Below are positions 1-6,106 of a stretch of 8,837 nt of DNA, piece by piece. The DNA is from Rickettsiales bacterium. GTDB lineage: Bacteria; Pseudomonadota; Alphaproteobacteria; Rs-D84. The position numbers and the translations under genes are program-made. The notes beneath the pieces were generated by a model, which saw only the letters and a list, made by a program, of their open reading frames with translations, did no database searches and had not been told where the DNA came from. The stretch is taken from positions 1 to 8,837 of the forward strand of contig JAITLD010000039.1 of assembly GCA_031278055.1 (NCBI GenBank), given 5' to 3'. How positions within the stretch are numbered: position 1 is the stretch's first letter; each line of letters opens with the position of its first letter.

Positions 1-1703
1 ACCGTTTGGCCATCTTTCGCGCAAGATACCAGTTTTTCTGGCGGTATTATTTCCCGCAACATCTGCGCGTCCCCACTCAAACACGCAACAAACCCTTTCC
101 CACAAGCAGTTTCGTCCTCGAGAGCATTTTTGATGGCGGTGGTGCAGGCATCAACGCGCATGGCGGCGAGCTTTGCGACCACGAACTTCCATATGGGGTT
201 CGTGGAACCGGTATTCTTGACCTCTGAAATTGGAATTCCCGCCTGCTCCAGAACGACCTTGCAGGTTTCCCTCATCAGTTCGGGATTTCCGAGACATGCG
301 TCGTAATCGTCCTCGGCCTGCTTGGGGTCGAACTTCGACGCGCATGCTTTCTGAAAGCATGCGGAAATGTTTTCCAGAATACTTTGTCTAGAGCTGTCTT
401 CCGCCAGAAGTTCCGCGGCTTTGAGGGCCGGCGCGATTTCGACAAGAAATGAGGGCCAAACCTCCGCCCTTACGGAAACGCAGTTTTTGGTGACTGTCGC
501 CTCGCATAGTTTGCGCTTACTCTGAATATTATCCAGGGTTCCTTGTCCAACCTTTATTGTGGTACTGGCGCCTGGAATGTTTACCGGCGTGCTGTTTCCC
601 GATAAACCCTCGCCTGTATTGTAGAAAGTGCATTTTGTGAAATCATCGCCGCAGCCCCCAGTCGTCGCCACGCATTTGCGCATCTCGATAATGCATTGAC
701 CCAGATCGTATTTATTCTGCTCGTCAAACTTTTCCAATGCGGCTTCCTTCATCGCGCGTTGCGCTGTCGCAAGCTTCTGCGATGACGCCGTCCGCCGTTT
801 TTTCAATTCCAGCTCGTACCCGCTGCAATCACTTTTAATCTGCGTTGAATACATCATTTGCAGCATTTTTATATCTTTTTCGCAACCGATTCCAACCTGC
901 TGCACGCAGATTTTGCGGACACCATCATGCAGCGCGTTACCTGTCAACCCCTCAAGCGGATCATTCTCAACCTCTTCGACTTCAATAATCGCTTCTTCCA
1001 TTCCAATTTTATCAAATGCGTCCATATCCAGCGTGCGCCGCTTTGACTTTTTTGTTGATGATGAAATTGAACCGTCCGCATTCTGTGTCTGCGAGGTACT
1101 CATAGCACTTGTGGCGCTGTTCACTATTTTATCTACTTCGTCGGCCTTTTCGCCCATATCGATTCTTGAAACGCCATCAGTTGCCAATTTCAGAGATTGC
1201 GCGTCCAGTTTTTCGATTTCCGACAATATGGAGTCATAGGTCTTCACCTGGTCGCTGCAGATACAACGTGCGCCGTTAGCGTTGTCTTGCATACAGAAAG
1301 AATCCATACACCCAAAATATCTCGATTTGCATTCTTCGTCGACAATGCCGGCATTGCTGGCCGCCCCGGCAATCTTCGCGCTGCCTGTTTGAATCACCGA
1401 TTGCGTTGCGGCCGCGCGCACGCTGTTTGCGGCGCCGCCCGATGTTTTTGGGGCCGATGCTGTCGATGCGGGCGACGATCTTGTTCCGGATGACCGTGTC
1501 GATCCCCCACCTGCTGACGCCGCCGCCTTTGGCGCGGAGGCGCCGATACTAACAACGTTCTGCGTCGATGCCGCACGCGCTTTGGCGCCCGAAGGAGCTG
1601 GTGCTGATTGGACGCCCCCGCCTCTTCCACCGCGCGGTGCAGCAGAAAATACAGAGCCGTGCGCAAACAATAAAATCGAAACTAAAATCAATGTTTTTTT
1701 CAT
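1..1703 (-). CDS. Cys1: large secreted cysteine-rich protein of unrecognised family (C-terminus outside window)
   Basis: An uninterrupted minus-strand frame of 567 codons starts at ATG 1703 and runs off the left edge, so the stop is not seen. Residues 1-21 form a signal peptide (MKK, a hydrophobic LILVSILLFAHG core, then FSAA). Residues 22-120 are a low-complexity Ala/Ser/Gly/Thr linker with scattered Arg/Lys, probably disordered. All 22 visible cysteines lie after it (125, 132, 137, 147, 149, 266, 274, 293, 337, 344, 351, 358, 400, 408, 449, 454, 470, 481, 520, 534, 541, 562). Block 1 is C125-x6-C132-MDSF-C137-x9-C147-x-C149-S; block 2 is C266-x7-C274-x18-C293. Both recur in the protein at 2263-3243, so the two are paralogues. 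Cysteines 337-358 fall at exact seven-residue steps. A GGAG sits 11 nt before the ATG. Export and disulfide bonding are inferred; the biochemical role is unknown. Its codon use looks more mixed than that of the antiporter or yidC. Confidence 0.85.
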   Translation of the reverse strand, partial: MKKTLILVSILLFAHGSVFSAAPRGGRGGGVQSAPAPSGAKARAASTQNVVSIGASAPKAAASAGGGSTRSSGTRSSPASTASAPKTSGGAANSVRAAATQSVIQTGSAKIAGAASNAGIVDEECKSRYFGCMDSFCMQDNANGARCICSDQVKTYDSILSEIEKLDAQSLKLATDGVSRIDMGEKADEVDKIVNSATSAMSTSQTQNADGSISSSTKKSKRRTLDMDAFDKIGMEEAIIEVEEVENDPLEGLTGNALHDGVRKICVQQVGIGCEKDIKMLQMMYSTQIKSDCSGYELELKKRRTASSQKLATAQRAMKEAALEKFDEQNKYDLGQCIIEMRKCVATTGGCGDDFTKCTFYNTGEGLSGNSTPVNIPGASTTIKVGQGTLDNIQSKRKLCEATVTKNCVSVRAEVWPSFLVEIAPALKAAELLAEDSSRQSILENISACFQKACASKFDPKQAEDDYDACLGNPELMRETCKVVLEQAGIPISEVKNTGSTNPIWKFVVAKLAAMRVDACTTAIKNALEDETACGKGFVACLSGDAQMLREIIPPEKLVSCAKDGQT

Positions 1704-1751
1704 TTGTGAATAATCTCCGGCTACATAACTAACTCATTCCTTTCACCTCGG

Positions 1752-1781
1752 ATTTTATCATATTTTGCATAATCAAAACAA
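1752..1781 (-). promoter_or_regulatory. Possible sigma70-type promoter for Cys1
   Basis: On the minus strand TTGTTT (1776-1781) and TAAAAT (1752-1757) are separated by 18 nt, about 50 nt before the Cys1 ATG. The -35 match is weak. It is supported mainly by position, because Cys1 needs a promoter between the repeat array and its start. Confidence 0.3.
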
Positions 1782-1793
1782 GAGAAAAATAGA

Positions 1794-1927
1794 CCCTATT
1801 CCCGCCTACGCGGGAATGACAAACAACTTTGTTGTTTGTCAAAAAAAACGCTGCTAAGTTTTGTTCCATACATTTTTTTTACAAAACCCGTCAGGGTTTT
1901 GTCATTCCCGCGCAGGCGGGAATAGGG
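1794..1927. repeat. Repeat copy A: nested palindromic, MITE-like element (134 bp)
   Basis: The terminal arms 1794-1823 and 1898-1927 are inverted repeats that match at 29 of 30 positions (CCCTATT at the left end, AATAGGG at the right). The similarity extends outward through an AAAATAG-type flank to about 1786 and 1935. Each arm holds a 20-bp ATTCCC-N8-GGGAAT core (1798-1817, 1904-1923). Inside the arms lie two further hairpins: GACAAACAAC-TTT-GTTGTTTGTC (1818-1840) and ACAAAACCC-GTCA-GGGTTTTGT (1881-1902). A single central module runs from an A8 tract to a T8 tract. No coding frame or target-site duplication is evident. Confidence 0.9.
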
Positions 1928-1985
1928 ACTATTTTATTGAAACATAGAAAATGACAATAGAGTTCTGATTTAATAGTGCCTAATT

Positions 1986-2023
1986 AGATTGATAATTAAT
2001 AATTTTTTTAACTCTGAACTCTC
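1986..2023 (+). repeat. 38-bp direct repeat, first copy
   Basis: An AT-rich segment beginning AGATTGATAATTAATAATT and ending AACTCTGAACTCTC is identical over 38 bp to 8069-8106. It lies between repeat copies A and B; the other copy lies between C and D. Confidence 0.95.
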
Positions 2024-2026
2024 AAG

Positions 2027-2221
2027 CCCTATTCCCGCCTATGCGGGAATGACAAACAACTTTGTTGTTTGTCAAAAAAAACACTGTTAAGTTTTGTTCC
2101 ACACACTTTTTTACAAAACCTTTCAGTTGTTTGTTAAAAAAAACACTGCTAGGTTTTGTTCCATACACTTTTTTACAAAACCCGTCAGGGTTTTGTCATT
2201 CCCGCGCAGGCGGGAATAGGG
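2027..2221. repeat. Repeat copy B: palindromic element with duplicated inner module (195 bp)
   Basis: Same family and orientation as copy A. It has CCCTATT/AATAGGG ends and two ATTCCC-N8-GGGAAT cores (2031-2050, 2198-2217). It is longer because the central module is present twice in tandem, 2064-2125 and 2126-2187, each 62 bp. Both modules start with GTTGTTTGT followed by an A tract, contain a CACTG core and a TTTTGTTCCA stretch, and end in ACAAAACC. The unit junction makes a hybrid imperfect hairpin. The flanks (an AT-rich run plus AACTCTGAACTCTC on the left, AGAGTTATGAGTTAAATT on the right) recur around copy C. Confidence 0.9.
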
Positions 2222-2262
2222 CCTGGAAGAGTTATGAGTTAAATTATTAATTGTTCTTTGTT

Positions 2263-3243
2263 TCAAAAACTCTTCAACATCTGTTCGGAGCCATATTTCA
2301 TTTTTTCGAGATATGATTCGTATTTTTTGCAATCCTGACCTATTGTCGTGCGGTACATCGACTTCATGTTTTCCGCCATATAAAAACATCCCGTTAAGTG
2401 CTGTTTGCAATAGTTGTCCCCGGCGACAAACGCATTCTGTCCGCGAACGCTCGATTCCGTCCCCGTCCATTCTATATTCAATGCCTCATCCAAACTTGCC
2501 ATCGAGTTTGAACCAGTCGCGCCAAATACTTCATTCCAATATTCGTTAATCTCTTCCTGACTCATCCCATCCTCGATTTCCCCGCCGTTTCTCATAACCG
2601 TAATCTGCCGAAGCAATTCGTCAATAGCGGGCTTGTATTCCGCATCCAATTGGGCCAGACGGGCGCTGCAATAACAACGGTCATACTTCGTACTCGGCCT
2701 GTTGCAATAATTATCCATGCAGCTGCTGTAATCCGCCAGACATTTTTCCGGAGTAATATCGCCGACCAGCTGCGTCGCTTGCACAGGATTTTCGACCGCG
2801 GTATTCCTTTGCTGCACAACAGACTCGTCGGCCCGCGATCCGGAACGCGCGCGTGAAACCACGCGCCTGACATTTCCCGATGACGCCGCGGATGCCGCGC
2901 GCGCGACCGTCGTCGCGGCGCGCGCCGATCGCTGCGCCGCCGATGAATTCGATGTCGTTGCCGAACGCGCGACCACGCGCCTGCCGGTGTTGGACATTCC
3001 GTCCTGATAGCGCGCGAAATTGGACAGGGGCGTGGCACCGGCCCCCGTTATCTGGCGCGACATCAGCTGATTTCTGCCAACCGTATATTCGGAATCTTTC
3101 GGTTTTAATTTCGCGCGCATTGCCTCGTTCAGATAGGGCTCCATCATATTGTATTGCTCGGGCGACAACAAGGCGTTCGTATTCGCGGCGCATAACCTGT
3201 GCGAAAACATAAAGACCAAAAAGCAAGCTATAATCGTCTTCAA
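2263..3243 (-). CDS. Cys2: secreted cysteine-rich protein, shorter paralogue of Cys1
   Basis: 326 aa. Residues 1-19 are a signal peptide (MKTIIACFLVFMFSHRLCA). A short segment to about residue 85 is followed by an Arg/Ala/Ser/Thr-rich linker (about 88-145). The cysteine modules then follow: C168-x6-C175-MDNY-C180-x9-C190-x-C192-S and C279-x6-C286-x18-C305, ending in a charged helix-like tail. The spacing matches Cys1 (x6, x9, x1, x18), as do the flanking CMDx[FY]C and MY-x3-I-x2-DC-x2-YE signatures, so Cys2 corresponds to the first half of the Cys1 cysteine region. The mature part has eight cysteines. The start is TTG 3243: no ATG lies between the upstream stop and the signal peptide, and a later start would remove that peptide. 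It begins 4 nt after the SIMPL stop, so it is probably the last gene of that operon. Function unknown. Confidence 0.85.
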   Translation of the reverse strand: MKTIIACFLVFMFSHRLCAANTNALLSPEQYNMMEPYLNEAMRAKLKPKDSEYTVGRNQLMSRQITGAGATPLSNFARYQDGMSNTGRRVVARSATTSNSSAAQRSARAATTVARAASAASSGNVRRVVSRARSGSRADESVVQQRNTAVENPVQATQLVGDITPEKCLADYSSCMDNYCNRPSTKYDRCYCSARLAQLDAEYKPAIDELLRQITVMRNGGEIEDGMSQEEINEYWNEVFGATGSNSMASLDEALNIEWTGTESSVRGQNAFVAGDNYCKQHLTGCFYMAENMKSMYRTTIGQDCKKYESYLEKMKYGSEQMLKSF

Positions 3244-3247
3244 TTTT

Positions 3248-3964
3248 TTACTTTATCCCGAATGTCGCATCCACCCTGACCGATATGTCGCCGGCGCCCG
3301 ATTGAATGTAATCGGCCGACTCGTCCCTTACCCTTGACGATGCGGCCTTAAATAAAACGGGATTCATTCCGTCGGACCGCGCGGCGCCGAACGCCGCCGA
3401 TAATAATCGCCCGACCGTCTCGCCATCCCCGGCCGCAATAGCCGCCGCTTTTTTGCGCGCATCGGCAATCGCTTCCTGCAAACATTTTTCCGTCGCCTCG
3501 TCTATAACGCCGCGCGATGAAAAGTTTTTCATGTTCTGGGGAAATACGCGCGCATTTTTCACATTCTGTATTCCGCCCAGAACCGCGTCAATTGTTTTTT
3601 TGTCGGATGTCGTGACCTCTAAATCAATATGCGATTCCACGCCGAGCAAAACAGATTGATTCTTTTTCCATTCGGTTTTTTCATAACTATACAGGCCCGT
3701 CGTCTGTATCTCGATGGTTTTGTCATCGATTTTATTTTTTATAAAACCCACAATGTTATCCGCCGCGCTCTGGACCGAACGGAGCGATGCGGCCGCGTTC
3801 TTGTCCAATGTCCGAACTTGCAAAACTATCGAGAATTTATCGCGCGGAACTTTCGCGACGCAAAAACCCGCGGCGGATACCGTGCGCGACGACGCGCCGA
3901 AAATATAAAAAGCGACGGCGATTACGATAATCCCGATTAATCCGGCGATATAATATTTTTTCAT
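3248..3964 (-). CDS. SIMPL (DUF541)-domain membrane-anchored protein
   Basis: 238 aa. Residues 5-23 form one hydrophobic segment (IAGLIGIIVIAVAFYIFGA), a membrane anchor or uncleaved signal. The rest (about 33-238) fits the SIMPL/DUF541 pattern known from Brucella BP26/OMP28: an alternating N-terminal strand region, a helix (about 55-78), the LGVESHIDLEVTT strand, an EAIADARKKAAAIAAGDG helix, and the terminal strand GDISVRVDATFGIK. Family members are usually periplasmic or surface proteins of poorly defined role. The ATG at 3964 overlaps the yidC TGA by 4 nt (ATGA), with GGCGGA just upstream, so translation is probably coupled to yidC. A longer frame from 4027 would lie wholly inside yidC and is unlikely. 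The family call rests on pattern and end motif, with moderate similarity to textbook members. Confidence 0.72.
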   Translation of the reverse strand: MKKYYIAGLIGIIVIAVAFYIFGASSRTVSAAGFCVAKVPRDKFSIVLQVRTLDKNAAASLRSVQSAADNIVGFIKNKIDDKTIEIQTTGLYSYEKTEWKKNQSVLLGVESHIDLEVTTSDKKTIDAVLGGIQNVKNARVFPQNMKNFSSRGVIDEATEKCLQEAIADARKKAAAIAAGDGETVGRLLSAAFGAARSDGMNPVLFKAASSRVRDESADYIQSGAGDISVRVDATFGIK

Positions 3965-5538
3965 GATTTTCCGCCTTTCTTCATAATAACCATCTGGATG
4001 ATTCCAACTATGCTGGATACCGTCCAATACAAAACAAGACCCGACGGCATAACCGCGAACAGGCCCGCGAATACGAGCGGCATGTATTTCATTACCTTCA
4101 TTCCCGGCATGTCGCTTTGCGCATTGTGAGACAATCTATTTTGAAGGAACATCGTCGCGGCCATCAGAAGCGGAAGCATGAAAAACGGATCCATCACCGA
4201 CAAATCATCCAGCCATAAAAATCCGGCATGCCGCAACGGCACCGCTATCAACAGGGCCTTGTAAAGCGCGAACAAAATCGGAATTTGCAAAAGCAATGTC
4301 CCGATACTCGACAAGGGATTCGCCTTGTGCGTTTGATACAGGCGCATGATTTCCTGCTGCATGCGCAGCTTGTCATCCGCGTAAAGTTTCTGCACCCTCT
4401 GCATTTCCGGTTGAATTTTCTGCATCGCCGCCATCGACTTGTATGATTTTTTCGTCAGCGGCCACATCAAGGCGCGGATTATCAGCGTCAATAATATGAT
4501 CGCAATCCCGTAATTCGGAATTAAGTCGTGCAGTTTTCCAAGGGACCACAAAAACGGACGCGATAAAAATCCGAATGTTCCGTAATCGAGAGTCCCGTCG
4601 ATGTTTTGAATCCTATCGCCGACAATCGCGAGCGCATCCTGGGTTTTCGGACCGGCGAAAATATGGGTCGTCAACGTCGCTGATTTTCCGGCCTCGACTT
4701 TCAAATATTCCGGCGCCACATCCGCCTGAAAAAGCCCGTCCGCGCGCCGCTTTATCTTGATCGTTTTATCGGACGGTTGCGCGGACGAGGCTATCGTTTC
4801 CCAATACTGATCCGTGAATCCGACAAACGAGGCCTGATCGCCGCGGATCTGATAAATCGGCGGATTATCCGTAATCTCGCCCCATGATTCATTTTCGATT
4901 TCGCCATTCGCATTGGCGATTCCGCCCGTCTTCACGGATAATTTGTTTTTCTGATCGCCATGCCGCACGATACGAGAATATTGCGAGACGAATATCGCCT
5001 TTTTCGAGTTATTTTTTATTTCGTCCGAAACTGTTATGACATAATCGCCGGACGTTTTAATATCGCGCGTGAAAGAAACGCCGGCGGCGGCCCCCCACCT
5101 CATCTTGTCAAAATCCGTCGATTTCGACGTTTTCCACAAAGTATTCGCGCGCGGAACATTCGTTCCGTCCGCCAACAATCCGATTTCTATGAACTCTTTT
5201 TCGTCCGACAGCAATTCTATATTTTCAACCTCTCCCTTTTCGGCCTTGTAATCGGTCAGGTTTATGTTTGAAATGCGCAGGCCTTGTACAGTTGCCGTGA
5301 TTTTATCGTCCGCCAATGTTCGGCGCGGCACATCGGAAATATCGATATGTTCGATTTCCGCCGTTTGAATCGGCGCCTCATTTTTTTTCGATGGATAAAA
5401 AATCCAATATATCAGGATGAAAATCAGAATCCATCCCATAAATCCAAATCCTTTTTTCGGCTCTTTATTATCATTCGCCGCCCTCATTTGAGAAAACTGC
5501 TGAAATCCGCTGACATTATTATTCAAGTATTGAACCAT
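3961..5538 (-). CDS. yidC: Membrane protein insertase YidC
   Basis: 525 aa, close to the usual Gram-negative length (E. coli 548). It inserts and folds inner-membrane proteins, alone or with SecYEG. TM1 is at about 33-48 (GWILIFILIYWIFYPS) and a beta-rich periplasmic P1 domain spans about 55-320. The Oxa1/YidC core covers about 330-519, with the conserved helix-2 arginine R355 (LTLIIRALMWPLTKKSY), the coiled cytoplasmic loop KIQPEMQRVQKLYADDKLRM, NPLSSIGTLLLQIPILFALYK, the DLSVMDPFFMLPLLMAATMF segment and PSGLVLYWTVSSIVGIIQ. The ATG at 5538 is chosen because AAGGA lies 7 nt upstream; a longer frame from 5592 lacks such a site and adds a non-typical N-terminus. Its start overlaps the lspA end by 16 nt and its stop overlaps the SIMPL start by 4 nt. 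The C-terminal tail is very short. Confidence 0.97.
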   Translation of the reverse strand: MVQYLNNNVSGFQQFSQMRAANDNKEPKKGFGFMGWILIFILIYWIFYPSKKNEAPIQTAEIEHIDISDVPRRTLADDKITATVQGLRISNINLTDYKAEKGEVENIELLSDEKEFIEIGLLADGTNVPRANTLWKTSKSTDFDKMRWGAAAGVSFTRDIKTSGDYVITVSDEIKNNSKKAIFVSQYSRIVRHGDQKNKLSVKTGGIANANGEIENESWGEITDNPPIYQIRGDQASFVGFTDQYWETIASSAQPSDKTIKIKRRADGLFQADVAPEYLKVEAGKSATLTTHIFAGPKTQDALAIVGDRIQNIDGTLDYGTFGFLSRPFLWSLGKLHDLIPNYGIAIILLTLIIRALMWPLTKKSYKSMAAMQKIQPEMQRVQKLYADDKLRMQQEIMRLYQTHKANPLSSIGTLLLQIPILFALYKALLIAVPLRHAGFLWLDDLSVMDPFFMLPLLMAATMFLQNRLSHNAQSDMPGMKVMKYMPLVFAGLFAVMPSGLVLYWTVSSIVGIIQMVIMKKGGKS

Positions 5539-6032
5539 AATTTTTTCCTTTGATTTATCCAGTGCAAAATATACAATCCCACGCCGACGCAAATGCAGAC
5601 GTCCGCAATATTAAACGCCGGCCAATGCCATGTCCCGACATGCCAATCGACAAAATCTATCACCGCGCCGAACCGCACGCGGTCGATTAAATTGCCGAGG
5701 GCGCCGCCGACAATAAGGGACATTGCCCATACCTCCACGTTTCCCCTGATCCTCGTAAATAAATGATATCCCAAAAATCCGATAATCATACCGGTCAGGA
5801 AAATCATGACGAATGGCGAAACTTCGCGAAACATGGAAAACGATGTCCCCGGATTCCATGTGAATACGATGTTAAACCAATTTGTCAAACGCCACATCAT
5901 AAATGGAAACGGAACCAACGCGAACGCGTCTCCGGACAAATGCCATCCGTCGGCGACCATCGACAGCAAAACACCCTTTGCAATCTGGTCCGCCAAAACC
6001 GCAGATGTTAGAATCGCAATTATTTTTCCCAT
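5523..6032 (-). CDS. lspA: Lipoprotein signal peptidase (signal peptidase II)
   Basis: 169 aa, the normal length. It cleaves the signal peptide of diacylglyceryl-modified prolipoproteins in the inner membrane, after Lgt and before Lnt. Family motifs are complete: DQIAK (15-19), FNIVFTWNPGTSFS (53-66), GGALGNLIDR (109-118), and the two catalytic aspartates D126 in VIDF and D144 in FNIAD, matching the E. coli D123/D141 pair. Four hydrophobic helices are visible. The start at 6032 has no good Shine-Dalgarno sequence (upstream GTAAGCTGGCCGT), so initiation may be weak or governed by the upstream gene. The 3' end contains the yidC ribosome-binding site and overlaps yidC by 16 nt. Confidence 0.97.
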   Translation of the reverse strand: MGKIIAILTSAVLADQIAKGVLLSMVADGWHLSGDAFALVPFPFMMWRLTNWFNIVFTWNPGTSFSMFREVSPFVMIFLTGMIIGFLGYHLFTRIRGNVEVWAMSLIVGGALGNLIDRVRFGAVIDFVDWHVGTWHWPAFNIADVCICVGVGLYILHWINQRKKLWFNT

Positions 6033-6106
6033 ACGGCCAGCTTACAACAAAAGCAAAATATTTGCAAGACAATTGCGGGCACGGCGCCCGCCGCCCGCGG
6101 GTCCGT
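6033..6106 (-). other. Antiporter-lspA gap with GC-rich hairpin
   Basis: In this 74-nt gap the minus strand can fold GCGGGC-GCCGT-GCCCGC (6075-6091), extendable with further GGC/GCC pairs towards 6100. It is not followed by a U run, so it is not a textbook terminator. It could be a 3'-end-protecting structure or an attenuator. A small palindrome GCAAA-ATA-TTTGC (6053-6065) lies nearer to lspA. No convincing lspA promoter is visible. Confidence 0.4.

Larger units (their letters stand above)
1704..2262. other. Intergenic region between the two Cys-rich genes
   Basis: These 559 nt hold the weak Cys1 promoter, repeat copies A and B, and a 99-bp spacer between them (1928-2026). The spacer contains a 38-bp segment (1986-2023) that is identical, in the same orientation, to 8069-8106. 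Short open frames here translate repeat DNA and are not believable genes. No canonical terminator for Cys2 is visible after 2263; the nearest strong hairpins belong to copy B and have no U run after them. Confidence 0.8.

Noticed and set aside
1794..2221. CRISPR array
   Set aside because: Repeats and palindromes are present, but units are adjacent modules or long elements. There are no regular unique spacers and no cas genes.
2062..2470. Frames at 2062-2250 (+) and 2123-2470 (-)
   Set aside because: They run through repeat copy B or out of frame over Cys2, with repetitive peptides (CSTHFFTKP and the like) and no protein-like character.
2592..3226. Out-of-frame minus- and plus-strand frames over Cys2 (148, 171 and 110 codons)
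   Set aside because: They are shadows created by the GC-rich Arg/Ala linker, with no initiation signals and strongly biased compositions.
3965..4027. Upstream start for the SIMPL protein at 4027
   Set aside because: The extra 21 residues are an out-of-frame reading of the yidC 3' end and would bury the hydrophobic N-terminal anchor; the ATGA overlap start is far better.
5539..5592. Upstream start for yidC at 5592 (MRRRG...)
   Set aside because: It lies inside lspA with no Shine-Dalgarno sequence and adds 18 residues foreign to YidC, while the ATG at 5538 has AAGGA at proper spacing.
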